Both the position numbers and the translations under genes were made by a program. This document shows, piece by piece, positions 24,444 through 33,082 of a stretch of 64,000 bases of DNA. Origin of the DNA: an uncultured Lachnospiraceae bacterium (lineage in GTDB: Bacteria > Bacillota > Clostridia > Lachnospirales > Lachnospiraceae); NCBI GenBank assembly GCA_934351835.1, contig CAKRJP010000008.1, positions 1-64,000 of the forward strand. Reading direction: 5' to 3'. A model generated the notes under the pieces. That model was not told the origin of the DNA and did not search any database. It saw only the letters and a list, made by a program, of their open reading frames with translations. Position 1 is the stretch's first letter. Every line of letters starts with the position of its first letter.

Positions 24444-25070
24444 TTATATAGATATAGCGTTGACCGCATGATTCGAAACTCTGTGACTTCGGATGATCAG
24501 TCTGACCGAACGGTAAAGATACGGCTTGTATTGATCAAGTGTTACAGGTTCTTCATATAAAATAGAATTGTAACAGGTAGAACCGGCAAGTTCTATGATT
24601 GTAAATAACATAATCTCGACATCTTCATATTCATAAGCATCGTTTTCAATCAGTTTCAGAAAACTCTGATAAAAACTGTTGTCATCCGTTTCATCCGGAA
24701 GTAAAGCAGATTGAAGAGCTCCCATGACCAGATTCTTTGAAATCAGATTCAGAAGAGGACGGTTGCTTGAAAGAATATTTGTAATGTGATCGATAATGAA
24801 GATCAACTGTTCTTCCAGACCTGTAATCTGTGATTGCTCCATGGCAATCTTTGCATTATCGAACAGTTCTTTTGTCTTATGAGCGATCAATTTGTCTTTG
24901 ATATCATATTTATCTTTAAAATAAAGGTAGAAAGTACCTTTGGCTACACCTGCTTTTTTGACAATATCGGAGATTGAAGTTGCATTGATTCCCTTTGTAG
25001 TGAAAAGATCATAAGCGGTACTGATCAAAGCTTCTTTTTTTCTCTTTTTATTTTCGTCAATCTTTCCCAT
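24444..25070 (-). CDS. TetR/AcrR-family repressor of the adjacent exporter
   Basis: A 208-residue regulator. The N-terminal helix-turn-helix shows DLFTTKGINATSISDIVKKA then GVAKGTFYLYFKDKYDI, the classic TetR pattern; the C-terminal part is the ligand and dimer domain, not assignable. Start ATG 25070 follows AAAGGAGATG; an upstream in-frame extension has no support. It is divergent from an MMPL exporter. Three related palindromes in the shared control region, one on its own promoter, indicate self-repression together with repression of the exporter. Confidence 0.92.
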   Translation of the reverse strand: MGKIDENKKRKKEALISTAYDLFTTKGINATSISDIVKKAGVAKGTFYLYFKDKYDIKDKLIAHKTKELFDNAKIAMEQSQITGLEEQLIFIIDHITNILSSNRPLLNLISKNLVMGALQSALLPDETDDNSFYQSFLKLIENDAYEYEDVEIMLFTIIELAGSTCYNSILYEEPVTLDQYKPYLYRSVRLIIRSHRVSNHAVNAISI

Positions 25071-25136
25071 TATATATTCATCTCCTTTAAGGTGATTTTG
25101 ATTAAAAATTGAACAACTACCAGTGCTTCTTGATAA

Positions 25137-25165
25137 AGAATAACACAAAAATGACCAAAAGTCAA
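25137..25165 (-). promoter_or_regulatory. tetR promoter with overlapping operator O1
   Basis: On the minus strand TTGACT (25160-25165), 17 bases, TATTCT (25137-25142). The imperfect palindrome TGACCAAAAGTCA (25152-25164) overlaps the -35 element, in the same register as O2 on the opposite promoter. Confidence 0.65.
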
Positions 25166-25174
25166 AAAAGAGTA

Positions 25175-25203
25175 TTGACTAATGGTCATTTTTGAGTTAT
25201 AGT
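25175..25203 (+). promoter_or_regulatory. Exporter promoter with overlapping operator O2
   Basis: TTGACT (25175-25180), 17 bases, TATAGT (25198-25203). The palindrome TGACTAATGGTCA (25176-25188) overlaps the -35. A TetR dimer there would block RNA polymerase. Confidence 0.75.
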
Positions 25204-25218
25204 GCTAGCGTAGTAAAA

Positions 25219-25233
25219 ATGACTAGTAGTCAT
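25219..25233. promoter_or_regulatory. Third TetR-type operator O3
   Basis: ATGACTA-G-TAGTCAT is a perfect 15-bp palindrome in the early transcribed leader of the exporter, matching the TGACYANTRGTCA pattern of O1 and O2. Confidence 0.65.
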
Positions 25234-25257
25234 AAATGAAATGAAGGAGTGGACATC

Positions 25258-27354
25258 ATGGTTAAGGTAGGTAAATGGATAGCCAAGCACAGGATCTTGA
25301 TTCTGATCATTGGATTCCTGTTGGTAATCCCGTCGACCATCGGGATGATTAAGACAAGGGTCAATTATGATCTCTTGAGTTATCTGCCGGAGCATCTTGA
25401 GACTGTAAAGGGTCAGGATATTTTGGTAGATGAGTATGGCATGGGGGCTTTCTCCATGGTCGTAGTAGAAGATACAGACTTGAAGGACGTACAGAAACTG
25501 GAAGAAAAATTTGAGAAAGTTGATCATGTCAAAGACGTTCTCTGGTATGACGATGTAGCAGACATCAGTCTTCCGGTGGAAATGATCCCGAAGGATTTAA
25601 GGGAGGCGTTCTTTAAAGGAGACGCAACAATGATGTTAGTATTATTTGATGATACGACATCTTCCGATGCGGCAATGGATGCGGTCACAGAACTTAGATC
25701 GATCGCAAATAAGCAGTGTTTCATCGCCGGTATGACCGGTGTTGTAACCGATATCAAAAACGTAGCACTGAAAGAGCTTCCTGTATATGTAGTAATTGCA
25801 GCAGTCTTAAGTTTGATCGTGCTGGAACTTACATCGGGGTCTTTCGTAGTTCCGTTCTTATTCTTATTAAGTATCGGGCTTGCGATTCTGTATAACTTAG
25901 GAAGTAATGTTTTCCTCGGTGAGACATCATACATTACAAAAGCACTGACCGCGGTGTTACAGCTTGGTGTTACGATGGATTATTCTATTTTCCTGTTGAA
26001 CAGTTATGAAGAAAATAAATTAAGATTCCCGGGCGATAAAGAGAGAGCCATGGGACACGCGATATCAAATACATTCAAATCTGTAGCAGGAAGTTCTGTT
26101 ACAACCGTTGCAGGATTCTTAGCATTATGTGTTATGACGTTTGCTCTGGGACGTGACCTTGGTATCGTAATGGCAAAAGGTGTTGTAGTTGGAGTTATCT
26201 GTTGTGTAACAGTTCTCCCGGCACTGGTATTAGTATTTGACGGACCGATCGAGAAGACCAGACATAAATTATTACTCAGCAATCTCGACAAGCCATCCGC
26301 ATTTATTACAAAACATTACAAAGCATGGATTATTATTTTCCTGGTACTGTTGTTCCCGGCAATTTATGGTAACAATCATACCCAGATTTATTACAACATT
26401 GCACAGTCGCTTCCAAGCACACTGGACAGTAACGTTGCAAATGATGAATTGAAGAAAGACTTCAATCTCAGTAATATGCATATTATCATGCTGGATAAAG
26501 GCATGGACGCAACCGAGAAAAAAGCAATGTTGGATAAGATTGATGATGTCAAAGGGGTAAAATGGACAATGGGACTGAACTCACTGGTAGGTGCAGGTGT
26601 TCCAGATTCTATGATTCCGGATGATGTTAAGAGTATGCTTCAGAGTGATAAACATGAACTTGTATTTGTGTGTTCAGAGTATGAATCAGCAACAGATGAA
26701 GTAAATGCACAGATCGCACAGATTGATAAGGTTGTAAAGAAATACGATAAGACCGGAATGGTCATCGGTGAAGCACCACTGATGAAAGACTTACAGGATG
26801 TAACGGATGTGGATCTGGTAAGAGTAAATGTGCTTTCTATCGCAGCAATATTTGTAATTATCTTACTGGTATTCAAATCAATTTCGTTGCCGATCATTCT
26901 GGTAGCGGTTATTGAGTTTGCGATTTTTGTAAATATGGCAATTCCGTATTATCAGGGAGTCAGTCTTCCGTTCGTAGCAAGCATCGTTATCGGAGCCATC
27001 CAGTTAGGAGCAACCGTTGATTATGCCATCCTGATGACTACACGTTATCAGAAAGAGCGTATGAATGGAAAAGATAAGATGGAAGCAATTAGTATTGCAC
27101 ATAGAACGAGCATGCCGTCTATCATTAGTAGTGGACTGAGTTTCTTCGCTGCAACATTCGGCGTAGCCTGCTACTCACAAGTAGAGATGATCGGATCTAT
27201 CTGTACGTTGTTGGCACGAGGCGCGATCATCAGTACAATCGTAGTTCTGCTCATACTGCCGGCAATGTTCATGATCTTTGATAAAGTGATCATTAAGACG
27301 ACAAAAGGATTTAAAGTACCAAAGAAATTAAACAGTGCACCGAGTGCATCATAA
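25258..27354 (+). CDS. MMPL/RND-superfamily exporter
   Basis: A 698-residue protein with the RND layout of Gram-positive MMPL transporters: one membrane segment, an outer loop of about 150 residues, five segments, then the same again. The LQLGVTMDYSIFLLNSYEE block and IQLGATVDYAILMTTRYQ block hold the paired Asp-Tyr residues of the proton relay in segments 4 and 10. Such proteins export lipids, peptides or drugs. AAGGAG precedes ATG 25258. It is followed 18 bases later by a repetitive secreted protein and is controlled by the divergent TetR gene. Confidence 0.92.
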   Translation: MVKVGKWIAKHRILILIIGFLLVIPSTIGMIKTRVNYDLLSYLPEHLETVKGQDILVDEYGMGAFSMVVVEDTDLKDVQKLEEKFEKVDHVKDVLWYDDVADISLPVEMIPKDLREAFFKGDATMMLVLFDDTTSSDAAMDAVTELRSIANKQCFIAGMTGVVTDIKNVALKELPVYVVIAAVLSLIVLELTSGSFVVPFLFLLSIGLAILYNLGSNVFLGETSYITKALTAVLQLGVTMDYSIFLLNSYEENKLRFPGDKERAMGHAISNTFKSVAGSSVTTVAGFLALCVMTFALGRDLGIVMAKGVVVGVICCVTVLPALVLVFDGPIEKTRHKLLLSNLDKPSAFITKHYKAWIIIFLVLLFPAIYGNNHTQIYYNIAQSLPSTLDSNVANDELKKDFNLSNMHIIMLDKGMDATEKKAMLDKIDDVKGVKWTMGLNSLVGAGVPDSMIPDDVKSMLQSDKHELVFVCSEYESATDEVNAQIAQIDKVVKKYDKTGMVIGEAPLMKDLQDVTDVDLVRVNVLSIAAIFVIILLVFKSISLPIILVAVIEFAIFVNMAIPYYQGVSLPFVASIVIGAIQLGATVDYAILMTTRYQKERMNGKDKMEAISIAHRTSMPSIISSGLSFFAATFGVACYSQVEMIGSICTLLARGAIISTIVVLLILPAMFMIFDKVIIKTTKGFKVPKKLNSAPSAS

Positions 27355-27372
27355 AGAAAGGGGATAGTCATC

Positions 27373-29643
27373 ATGAAAAATAAGATGAGAAAACGTGTAA
27401 TGGCAGGATCAATGGCTGCAGTACTTACAGCAGTTGGAGTTGGTGCTTACGGATTTGAACAGGACTCTATGTCAGAAGTAGAAGCCAAAGATGAAGACAC
27501 AGAGACTTTAAAAGAGGCAGCAGAGAGTGCACTTGGTGATACAACAACAGGAAGTGACGGAGAACTTTACAAAGATGAGTCTGTATATGTAAATGCAGAT
27601 GCATCCGGTAAGGTAACAAACACAACTGTTACAGAGTGGTTAAAGAACCCGGAAAAAGGAACCGTATCCGATGAGACAACTCTGAAAGACGTTAAGAATG
27701 TAAAAGGAAATGAGAAGTATAAAGAAGGTTCCGGAGATACCATCGACTGGAAATCAAAGGGAAAAGACATCTACTATCAGGGAACAACAGATGCAGAACT
27801 TCCGGTAGATATGGACATTACTTATAAATTGAATGGAAAAGAAATTTCTCCTGAAGACCTGGCTGGTAAGAACGGAAAACTGGAGATGACCATTAATTAT
27901 GAGAACAAATCCAAACAGGAAGTAGAAGTAGATGGAGAAAAGACTGAGATGTACACTCCATTTACAGTAGCAACGGCAATGATGCTTTCTACAGATGAGT
28001 ACACAAATGTAACCATCGACAATGGTAAAATCGTATCTGACGGAGATAAGAACATTGTTGTAGGAATCGCATTCCCGGGACTCAGTGAAGACCTTGGATT
28101 AGAAGACTCAGATCTGGATATTGATATTCCGGACAGCGTAACAATTACAGCCGATGTAACAGATGTAAGCGTAGGAGCAACATACACACTGGCATCTGCA
28201 AACTTATTAGATAGCATCGGATTAGATGATGTAGACAGCTTTGATGATCTGGATGATTCCATCGACAAATTGAAAGATGCAACGAACCAGTTGGTAGATG
28301 GCTCTAAAGAATTAGCAGATGGATCCAAGACATTGGCAGACGGAACAAAGACACTTTCAAGCGGAGCAAAGAGTCTTGCCGATGGAAATAAACAGCTGGC
28401 AGACGGAACAAGCACTTTGAACAGCAAGAGCGGAGATCTGATCAGTGGTGTGAATACACTGGCAGATGGTGTGACAGCATATACAGGCGGAGTTGCAGGC
28501 ATAGCAGATGGAGCAAGTGCATTATATACAGGAAGTACTGGAATCCTGTCAGGAATTCAGAGTGCAGAGCAGGGTGCTGCAAACCTTTTGGCGGCTTATG
28601 CAGGGGATGGAACTGCAACTAATCCGGGCGCTGACAACTTATTAGCTAAAACTCAGGACACAATAAAAAAAGCATCTGGTGCAGTGTCAACAGCAGAAAC
28701 AAATTCAACAGATGCGAAAAACAATGCAACAGCAGCGGCACAAAGTGCAGGCGCAGCAGCAGAACAGATAGCGGCAGCAGTGGATAGTGTGAATAATGCG
28801 AAAGTAAGTTCTGCATCTGTAAACGGAAAAGAGGCAGCTATTGAAGCAGTAAATAGTGCAACAGGCTTATCAGAAACTGATAAACAGGCTATTGTAGATG
28901 CTATCAATAATATCTCGGCATCGGCTGATAATACAACAGCAATTACAGAAGCTCAGACCGCTTTAAAAAATGCAGTGACAAATGCATCGTCGGCAGCAAC
29001 AAGTGCTACAGCGGCAGCAACAAATGCAGGAACAGCTGAAGGCTATTTAGGAGATAAAGGAGCAACAGCAGCATTAAACGGAGCTTCCCAGTATGCAACT
29101 GGATTAGGTCAGACAATGGCTGCCATGAAAGAAGGAACTAAAACATTACAGTATTCTTTAGGAAATAATGGAACAAAAGAGAAACCTATGCTTGGTAAAG
29201 CTGCACTTTTGCTTCAGGCAGGAGCAAAAGAATTAACAGAAGGATCTGCATACCTTAACCAGCAGAGTAGTGTCCTGAATACTGGTATGAGCACATTAAA
29301 GAACGGTGGGGCACAGCTTGCAAGTGGTGTCAGTCAGTTGGCATCAGGAGCCAATACAGCAGCGAATGGAGCAAATACGCTTGCAAATGGAACAGATACA
29401 TTGGTAAGCGGAGCTGATACATTAGCATCAGGAGCAGATACACTGGCAAGCGGAATGTCAGAATATAAGACAGACGCAATTGATAAACTGACAGATATTT
29501 TCGACGGAGATATCGGAAAAGTAACATCAAGAATTGATACAATGAAAGATCTCAGCGCAAATTATAAATCATTCGCTGGAATCAAAGACGGAATGAACGG
29601 AAGTACAAAGTTCATCATCGAAACAGAAGGCGTAGACAAATAA
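27373..29643 (+). CDS. Large secreted repeat protein, YhgE/Pip-like, partner of the MMPL exporter
   Basis: A 756-residue exported protein with a signal peptide (about residues 1-35). Residues 60-290 form a beta-rich region. Two blocks of 7-residue and 14-residue repeats of the form LADGxKxLxxGA and LASGADT (about 310-390 and 640-710) match the repeats of YhgE/Pip proteins. They flank an Ala/Asn-rich helical region (about 410-570). Unlike YhgE there are no C-terminal membrane segments. The pairing with an MMPL exporter suggests an extracellular adaptor or periplasm-spanning rod (inference). A terminator follows. Confidence 0.8.
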   Translation: MKNKMRKRVMAGSMAAVLTAVGVGAYGFEQDSMSEVEAKDEDTETLKEAAESALGDTTTGSDGELYKDESVYVNADASGKVTNTTVTEWLKNPEKGTVSDETTLKDVKNVKGNEKYKEGSGDTIDWKSKGKDIYYQGTTDAELPVDMDITYKLNGKEISPEDLAGKNGKLEMTINYENKSKQEVEVDGEKTEMYTPFTVATAMMLSTDEYTNVTIDNGKIVSDGDKNIVVGIAFPGLSEDLGLEDSDLDIDIPDSVTITADVTDVSVGATYTLASANLLDSIGLDDVDSFDDLDDSIDKLKDATNQLVDGSKELADGSKTLADGTKTLSSGAKSLADGNKQLADGTSTLNSKSGDLISGVNTLADGVTAYTGGVAGIADGASALYTGSTGILSGIQSAEQGAANLLAAYAGDGTATNPGADNLLAKTQDTIKKASGAVSTAETNSTDAKNNATAAAQSAGAAAEQIAAAVDSVNNAKVSSASVNGKEAAIEAVNSATGLSETDKQAIVDAINNISASADNTTAITEAQTALKNAVTNASSAATSATAAATNAGTAEGYLGDKGATAALNGASQYATGLGQTMAAMKEGTKTLQYSLGNNGTKEKPMLGKAALLLQAGAKELTEGSAYLNQQSSVLNTGMSTLKNGGAQLASGVSQLASGANTAANGANTLANGTDTLVSGADTLASGADTLASGMSEYKTDAIDKLTDIFDGDIGKVTSRIDTMKDLSANYKSFAGIKDGMNGSTKFIIETEGVDK

Positions 29644-29666
29644 CTCCTAAATTTCATTTATGAAAG

Positions 29667-29700
29667 ATCCCCGGGTTGTAAAGACCTGGGGATTTTTCTT
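29667..29700 (+). terminator. Intrinsic terminator after the exporter operon
   Basis: ATCCCCGGGT and ACCTGGGGAT pair with one G-U around TGTAAAG, followed by TTTTCTT. Confidence 0.85.
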
Positions 29701-29842
29701 GTATATTTCCGTATGAAGAACAAAAAGAAATTACAGAAAAAGAAAAATAGAATCTTCCGAGGGGGAGTAGTCTATGTTAAAATAAATGAAAGATTTTCTC
29801 TTTTCTGAAATTTTATATATTTAGAAGAGAGGAGATGGCGTA

Positions 29843-30580
29843 TTGGGAAAGAAAGATACGGTTACAAAAGAATATTTACGGCAAAATACCATTTTTGCAG
29901 ACGTTTTTAATTACGCAATATTTAACGGAAAACAGATCATTCAACCGGATCAGTTAGTAGACCGGGATGTTTCTGAGATTGCACTGCCCTTTGGAAAAGA
30001 TGGAGCACTGATACCTGTACAGCGTTATCGGGATTTGTTAAAAGGCTACGTCATAAAAGAATATCAGGGTAAACTGCTTGCGTTGCTGGGAATCGAGTCG
30101 CAGTCAGAAATTCATTATGCAATGCCGGTAAAGTGTATGTTGTATGACACTTTGAATTATGCGGCGCAGGTGAATTTAAAAGCCGGTGAATATCGGGAGA
30201 AACGTACGAAGAAGGAACAAGATTTTAAGGAAAGCCCGGCGGAATTTTTGTCGGGTTTTCATGCAGAAGATAAATTGACTCCGGTGATTACTATTACCGT
30301 ATATTGGGGAATGGATCCGTGGGATGGGCCAAGAACTCTGAAAGAAATGTTTGATTTGGAATTATTCAAGGAAGAGCCGGAAATATTAAACTGGATGCCG
30401 GAGTATAGGTTACCATTGATTGTACCGGGCGAAATTCAGCAGTTTGAAAAGTTTCAGACGGAATTTGGAAAAACAATGCAGTTTATAAACAGTGCGAAAG
30501 ATAAAGGCACCATGAGAAAATTATTAACTACAGATTCTGCATATCATTCGCTGAGTAGAACTGCTGGATGCAACGGATGA
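29843..30580 (+). CDS. Rpn-like PD-(D/E)XK nuclease family protein, C-terminus shortened
   Basis: A 245-residue member of the Rpn/PDDEXK_2 group, common in gut Clostridia and linked to recombination-promoting nuclease or transposase-like activity. Visible are FADVFNYAIFNGKQII near the start and LLGIESQSEIHYAMPVK (about residues 85-100), holding the ExQ part of the active site. Start is TTG 29843 after GAGAGGAGA. Most relatives have 50 or more extra residues after this point. Here a +1 frame (from 30558) continues with LLDATDDEIRQAKEREES to 30617, hinting at a frameshift. Confidence 0.75.
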   Translation: MGKKDTVTKEYLRQNTIFADVFNYAIFNGKQIIQPDQLVDRDVSEIALPFGKDGALIPVQRYRDLLKGYVIKEYQGKLLALLGIESQSEIHYAMPVKCMLYDTLNYAAQVNLKAGEYREKRTKKEQDFKESPAEFLSGFHAEDKLTPVITITVYWGMDPWDGPRTLKEMFDLELFKEEPEILNWMPEYRLPLIVPGEIQQFEKFQTEFGKTMQFINSAKDKGTMRKLLTTDSAYHSLSRTAGCNG

Positions 30581-30616
30581 TGAAATCAGGCAGGCAAAAG
30601 AACGGGAGGAATCGTG

Positions 30617-31183
30617 ATGTCGGACTATACGCCGATTGAAGTGGAAGTAAAAATACCGATTGAGGACTTTGAAAGCGTCTATTTACGATTGGGAGAAGCG
30701 GGATTTGTTCATACGAGAACCAGAAAAGAAGAGGATGTTTATTTTAACAGCCTCTATTATGACCTGAAAGAGCGTGACAAGGCACTTAGAATTCGGAGGA
30801 GCATTGATCTGGAAACTAAGAGACGCTGGGCAGAACTTAACTGTAAAGGACCGAAACTGGATACGGTATCTATGTCAAGAAAAGAAGTTGAAATACCAAT
30901 CGAAGATCCGGATGCTATGGAATCTATCTTAAATGAAATCGGTTTCCTGAAAATAGAACATAGTGTGGAAAAGCTGAGATATTATTTTATGAAAGACCGT
31001 GTGACGGCTGCACTGGACCGGGTAGAAGGATTAGGCGATTTTCTGGAACTGGAAATTGTGGAGCAGGGCGAAGCCATGCGGGAGCAATGCTTAGAAGAAA
31101 TCGAGGAATTAATGGAAACTTTGGGATATAAGATGCAGGACACAGTCAGATGCTCTTATCTCTCAATGTTGATGGAACGATAA
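30617..31183 (+). CDS. CYTH-domain protein (class IV adenylate cyclase/ThTPase-like)
   Basis: A 188-residue protein of the CYTH fold, a beta-tunnel that binds triphosphates. The EVEVKIP motif near the N-terminus is the ExExK signature, followed by LRIRRS and the SRKEVEIP and LELEIVEQ strands that supply the remaining charged lining. Members make cAMP (CyaB), hydrolyse thiamine triphosphate or triphosphate; the substrate cannot be told. ATG 30617 is 7 bases after GGGAGG. Two bases separate it from a 2H phosphoesterase gene, so the pair is probably an operon. Confidence 0.88.
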   Translation: MSDYTPIEVEVKIPIEDFESVYLRLGEAGFVHTRTRKEEDVYFNSLYYDLKERDKALRIRRSIDLETKRRWAELNCKGPKLDTVSMSRKEVEIPIEDPDAMESILNEIGFLKIEHSVEKLRYYFMKDRVTAALDRVEGLGDFLELEIVEQGEAMREQCLEEIEELMETLGYKMQDTVRCSYLSMLMER

Positions 31184-31185
31184 TT

Positions 31186-31731
31186 ATGTTTTTAATATCA
31201 TTATATTTTGATGAAAAGACGGATTCGCGGATGCGGTTTATGATGGAGCAGATTGCGAAACGGACCGGAAATGATGCGATGATCCATGGAAACGTGCCAC
31301 CACATATCACGTTGTCGGCATTTTTTATTTCTGGAGGAGAAGCTGCAAAAGCGGTGGATATCTTTGATGCGTATGTGGAGGATCTCCGTGATTCTCAGAT
31401 GAGAATGGGAAAAATCACCTGGTGTTCGGTGGGAGCCTTTTTGCCGCATACGATTTATCTGGCACCGGTCTTGAATGAATATTTACATGAGCTGGCAGAT
31501 AAAGCATATGTACAGGTGGGAAACACAGAGAAAATCCGGGTGCATAAGCGGTACCGGCCGTTTGGATGGTTTCCCCACAGTACGATGGCGAAACACTTGA
31601 CACCGGAAGAAATGAAGATTGCATTTTCGGTTTTACAGGAACAATTTAAGATGTTTGAGGGGCGGGCAGTATCAGTTGGGCTTGCACAGACGAACCCTTA
31701 TCGGGATATTTGCACATATTCGCTAAAATAG
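31186..31731 (+). CDS. 2H phosphoesterase superfamily (2'-5' RNA ligase-like) protein
   Basis: A 181-residue protein with the two His-x-Ser/Thr motifs of the 2H fold: PPHITLSAF (about residues 41-49) and FPHSTMAKHL (about 128-137). The superfamily opens 2',3'-cyclic or other cyclic phosphates on RNA ends or nucleotides. ATG 31186 is chosen since GATGGAACG lies upstream and the hydrophobic first strand follows; the upstream frame overlaps the CYTH gene. The direct coupling to a CYTH gene suggests related nucleotide chemistry (inference). Confidence 0.8.
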   Translation: MFLISLYFDEKTDSRMRFMMEQIAKRTGNDAMIHGNVPPHITLSAFFISGGEAAKAVDIFDAYVEDLRDSQMRMGKITWCSVGAFLPHTIYLAPVLNEYLHELADKAYVQVGNTEKIRVHKRYRPFGWFPHSTMAKHLTPEEMKIAFSVLQEQFKMFEGRAVSVGLAQTNPYRDICTYSLK

Positions 31732-31829
31732 AGAAATAAGAGAAAAAATCAATGTCGCATTGCTTGCTATTTTTGGCAAAGGTGTTAAAATAATCGATAG
31801 TGAGGGAATATACCCGGAGGTAAAAATAA

Positions 31830-32159
31830 ATGGTTGGATATAAAAATATTGAAAAGCAGACAGTACTTGAGTTGAAGAATCAGGTGGCATATCAGGAAGG
31901 GCAGGTTGTCAGCAAGACGCTGGTACAGAATGATGCAGTCAGCGTAACTTTATTTGCATTTGAAAAAGGTGAGGAAATCAGCACTCATGAATCAGGTGGA
32001 GACGCGATGGTCACAGTTTTGGAAGGGACCGGAAGATTTACAATCGACGGACAGGTATACATCCTGAATGCGGGCGAGACCATTATCATGCCGGCCAGGA
32101 GACCACATGCCGTATTTGGTGAGGAACGTTTCAAGATGCTGCTGAATGTGGTGTTTTAA
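31830..32159 (+). CDS. Small cupin-domain protein
   Basis: A 109-residue single cupin barrel. Metal-binding residues fit HE in ISTHESGGDAMV (motif 1) and the His in RRPHAVFG (motif 2); motif 1 carries Asp in place of the second His. Such small cupins often bind a metal and a small ligand, or act as isomerases; no substrate can be given. CCGGAGG precedes the ATG. It is a single gene with a terminator after it. Confidence 0.85.
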   Translation: MVGYKNIEKQTVLELKNQVAYQEGQVVSKTLVQNDAVSVTLFAFEKGEEISTHESGGDAMVTVLEGTGRFTIDGQVYILNAGETIIMPARRPHAVFGEERFKMLLNVVF

Positions 32160-32193
32160 GGGGACGGACGAGAGCGAAACAAGGAGAACAGAG

Positions 32194-32223
32194 AAAGGGA
32201 TGTGTCAAGGCGCATCCTTTTTG
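32194..32223 (+). terminator. Intrinsic terminator after the cupin gene
   Basis: AAAGGGATGTG and CGCATCCTTT pair, with a T-run at the end. Confidence 0.7.
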
Positions 32224-32267
32224 AGTATATGTGGGTAAACAAAAATAGATAAGAGAGGTGCCAGAAG

Positions 32268-33026
32268 ATGGAATCTTATACAAGTTTTGCAGAAGTTTAT
32301 GATACTTTCATGGATAATGTCCCGTACAGAGAATGGGCAGCGTATGTAAATAATATATTGAAGAAGCACGGGATTAAAGAAGGTACGGTGCTGGATCTTG
32401 GATGTGGGACCGGAAGTATGACGGAAGAACTGGATGATCTGGGATATGACATGATTGGAGTGGATATTTCTGATGAGATGTTGGAAATCGCTGTTCAAAA
32501 AATGGAGGAAAAAGAGCGGGAGATTCTTTATCTTTCCCAGGACATGAGAGAACTGGAATTATACAGTACCGTGGATGCAGTGGTCAGTGCCTGTGATTCG
32601 GTGAATTATATCTTGGATATGGAAGAACTTACGGATGTATTCCGACTGGTGAATGAGTATCTGGAGCCGGGGGGGATATTCTTCTTTGACTTTAATACCA
32701 GGCATAAGTACCGGGATATTATTGGAGATCAGACAATTGCGGAAGACCGGGAGGAATGTAGTTTTATCTGGGATAATTATTATTACGAGGAAGAATGTGT
32801 CAATGAATACGAACTGACACTGTTCATACAGGAGTCAGAGGACGAGACACTTTACCGAAAATATCAGGAGACACATCTGCAGCGGGGATATACTTTGGAA
32901 GAGATGAAGACAATGATTGAAGATGCAGGTTTGATTTTTGAGACTGCTTATGATGATTACACTGGAAAACCGGCGGATGAGAACAGTGAGAGAATCTGCG
33001 TAGTTGCAAGAGAGTGTGGAAAATAG
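32268..33026 (+). CDS. Class I SAM-dependent methyltransferase
   Basis: A 252-residue methyltransferase. SAM motif I is VLDLGCGTGSM (about residues 43-53), followed by the acidic strand-2 end in IGVDISDEM and a motif IV-like VVSACDSVNY. The acceptor is unknown; similar genes with YMDxxPY-type N-termini in Firmicutes are only annotated by fold. It has a ribosome binding site, AAGAGAGG, with moderate spacing to the ATG. It is followed 56 bases later by hslO. Confidence 0.88.
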   Translation: MESYTSFAEVYDTFMDNVPYREWAAYVNNILKKHGIKEGTVLDLGCGTGSMTEELDDLGYDMIGVDISDEMLEIAVQKMEEKEREILYLSQDMRELELYSTVDAVVSACDSVNYILDMEELTDVFRLVNEYLEPGGIFFFDFNTRHKYRDIIGDQTIAEDREECSFIWDNYYYEEECVNEYELTLFIQESEDETLYRKYQETHLQRGYTLEEMKTMIEDAGLIFETAYDDYTGKPADENSERICVVARECGK

Positions 33027-33082
33027 CAGAAAAGCATGATAGAATAAAAAAGATATTGTAGTAGAAGAGAGGAATCTTATAG

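Noticed and set aside
27897..28502. 201-codon frame opposite the repeat protein gene
   Set aside because: The repeats on the coding strand keep the opposite frame open. Its Ser/Ala-rich text mirrors the repeat pattern.
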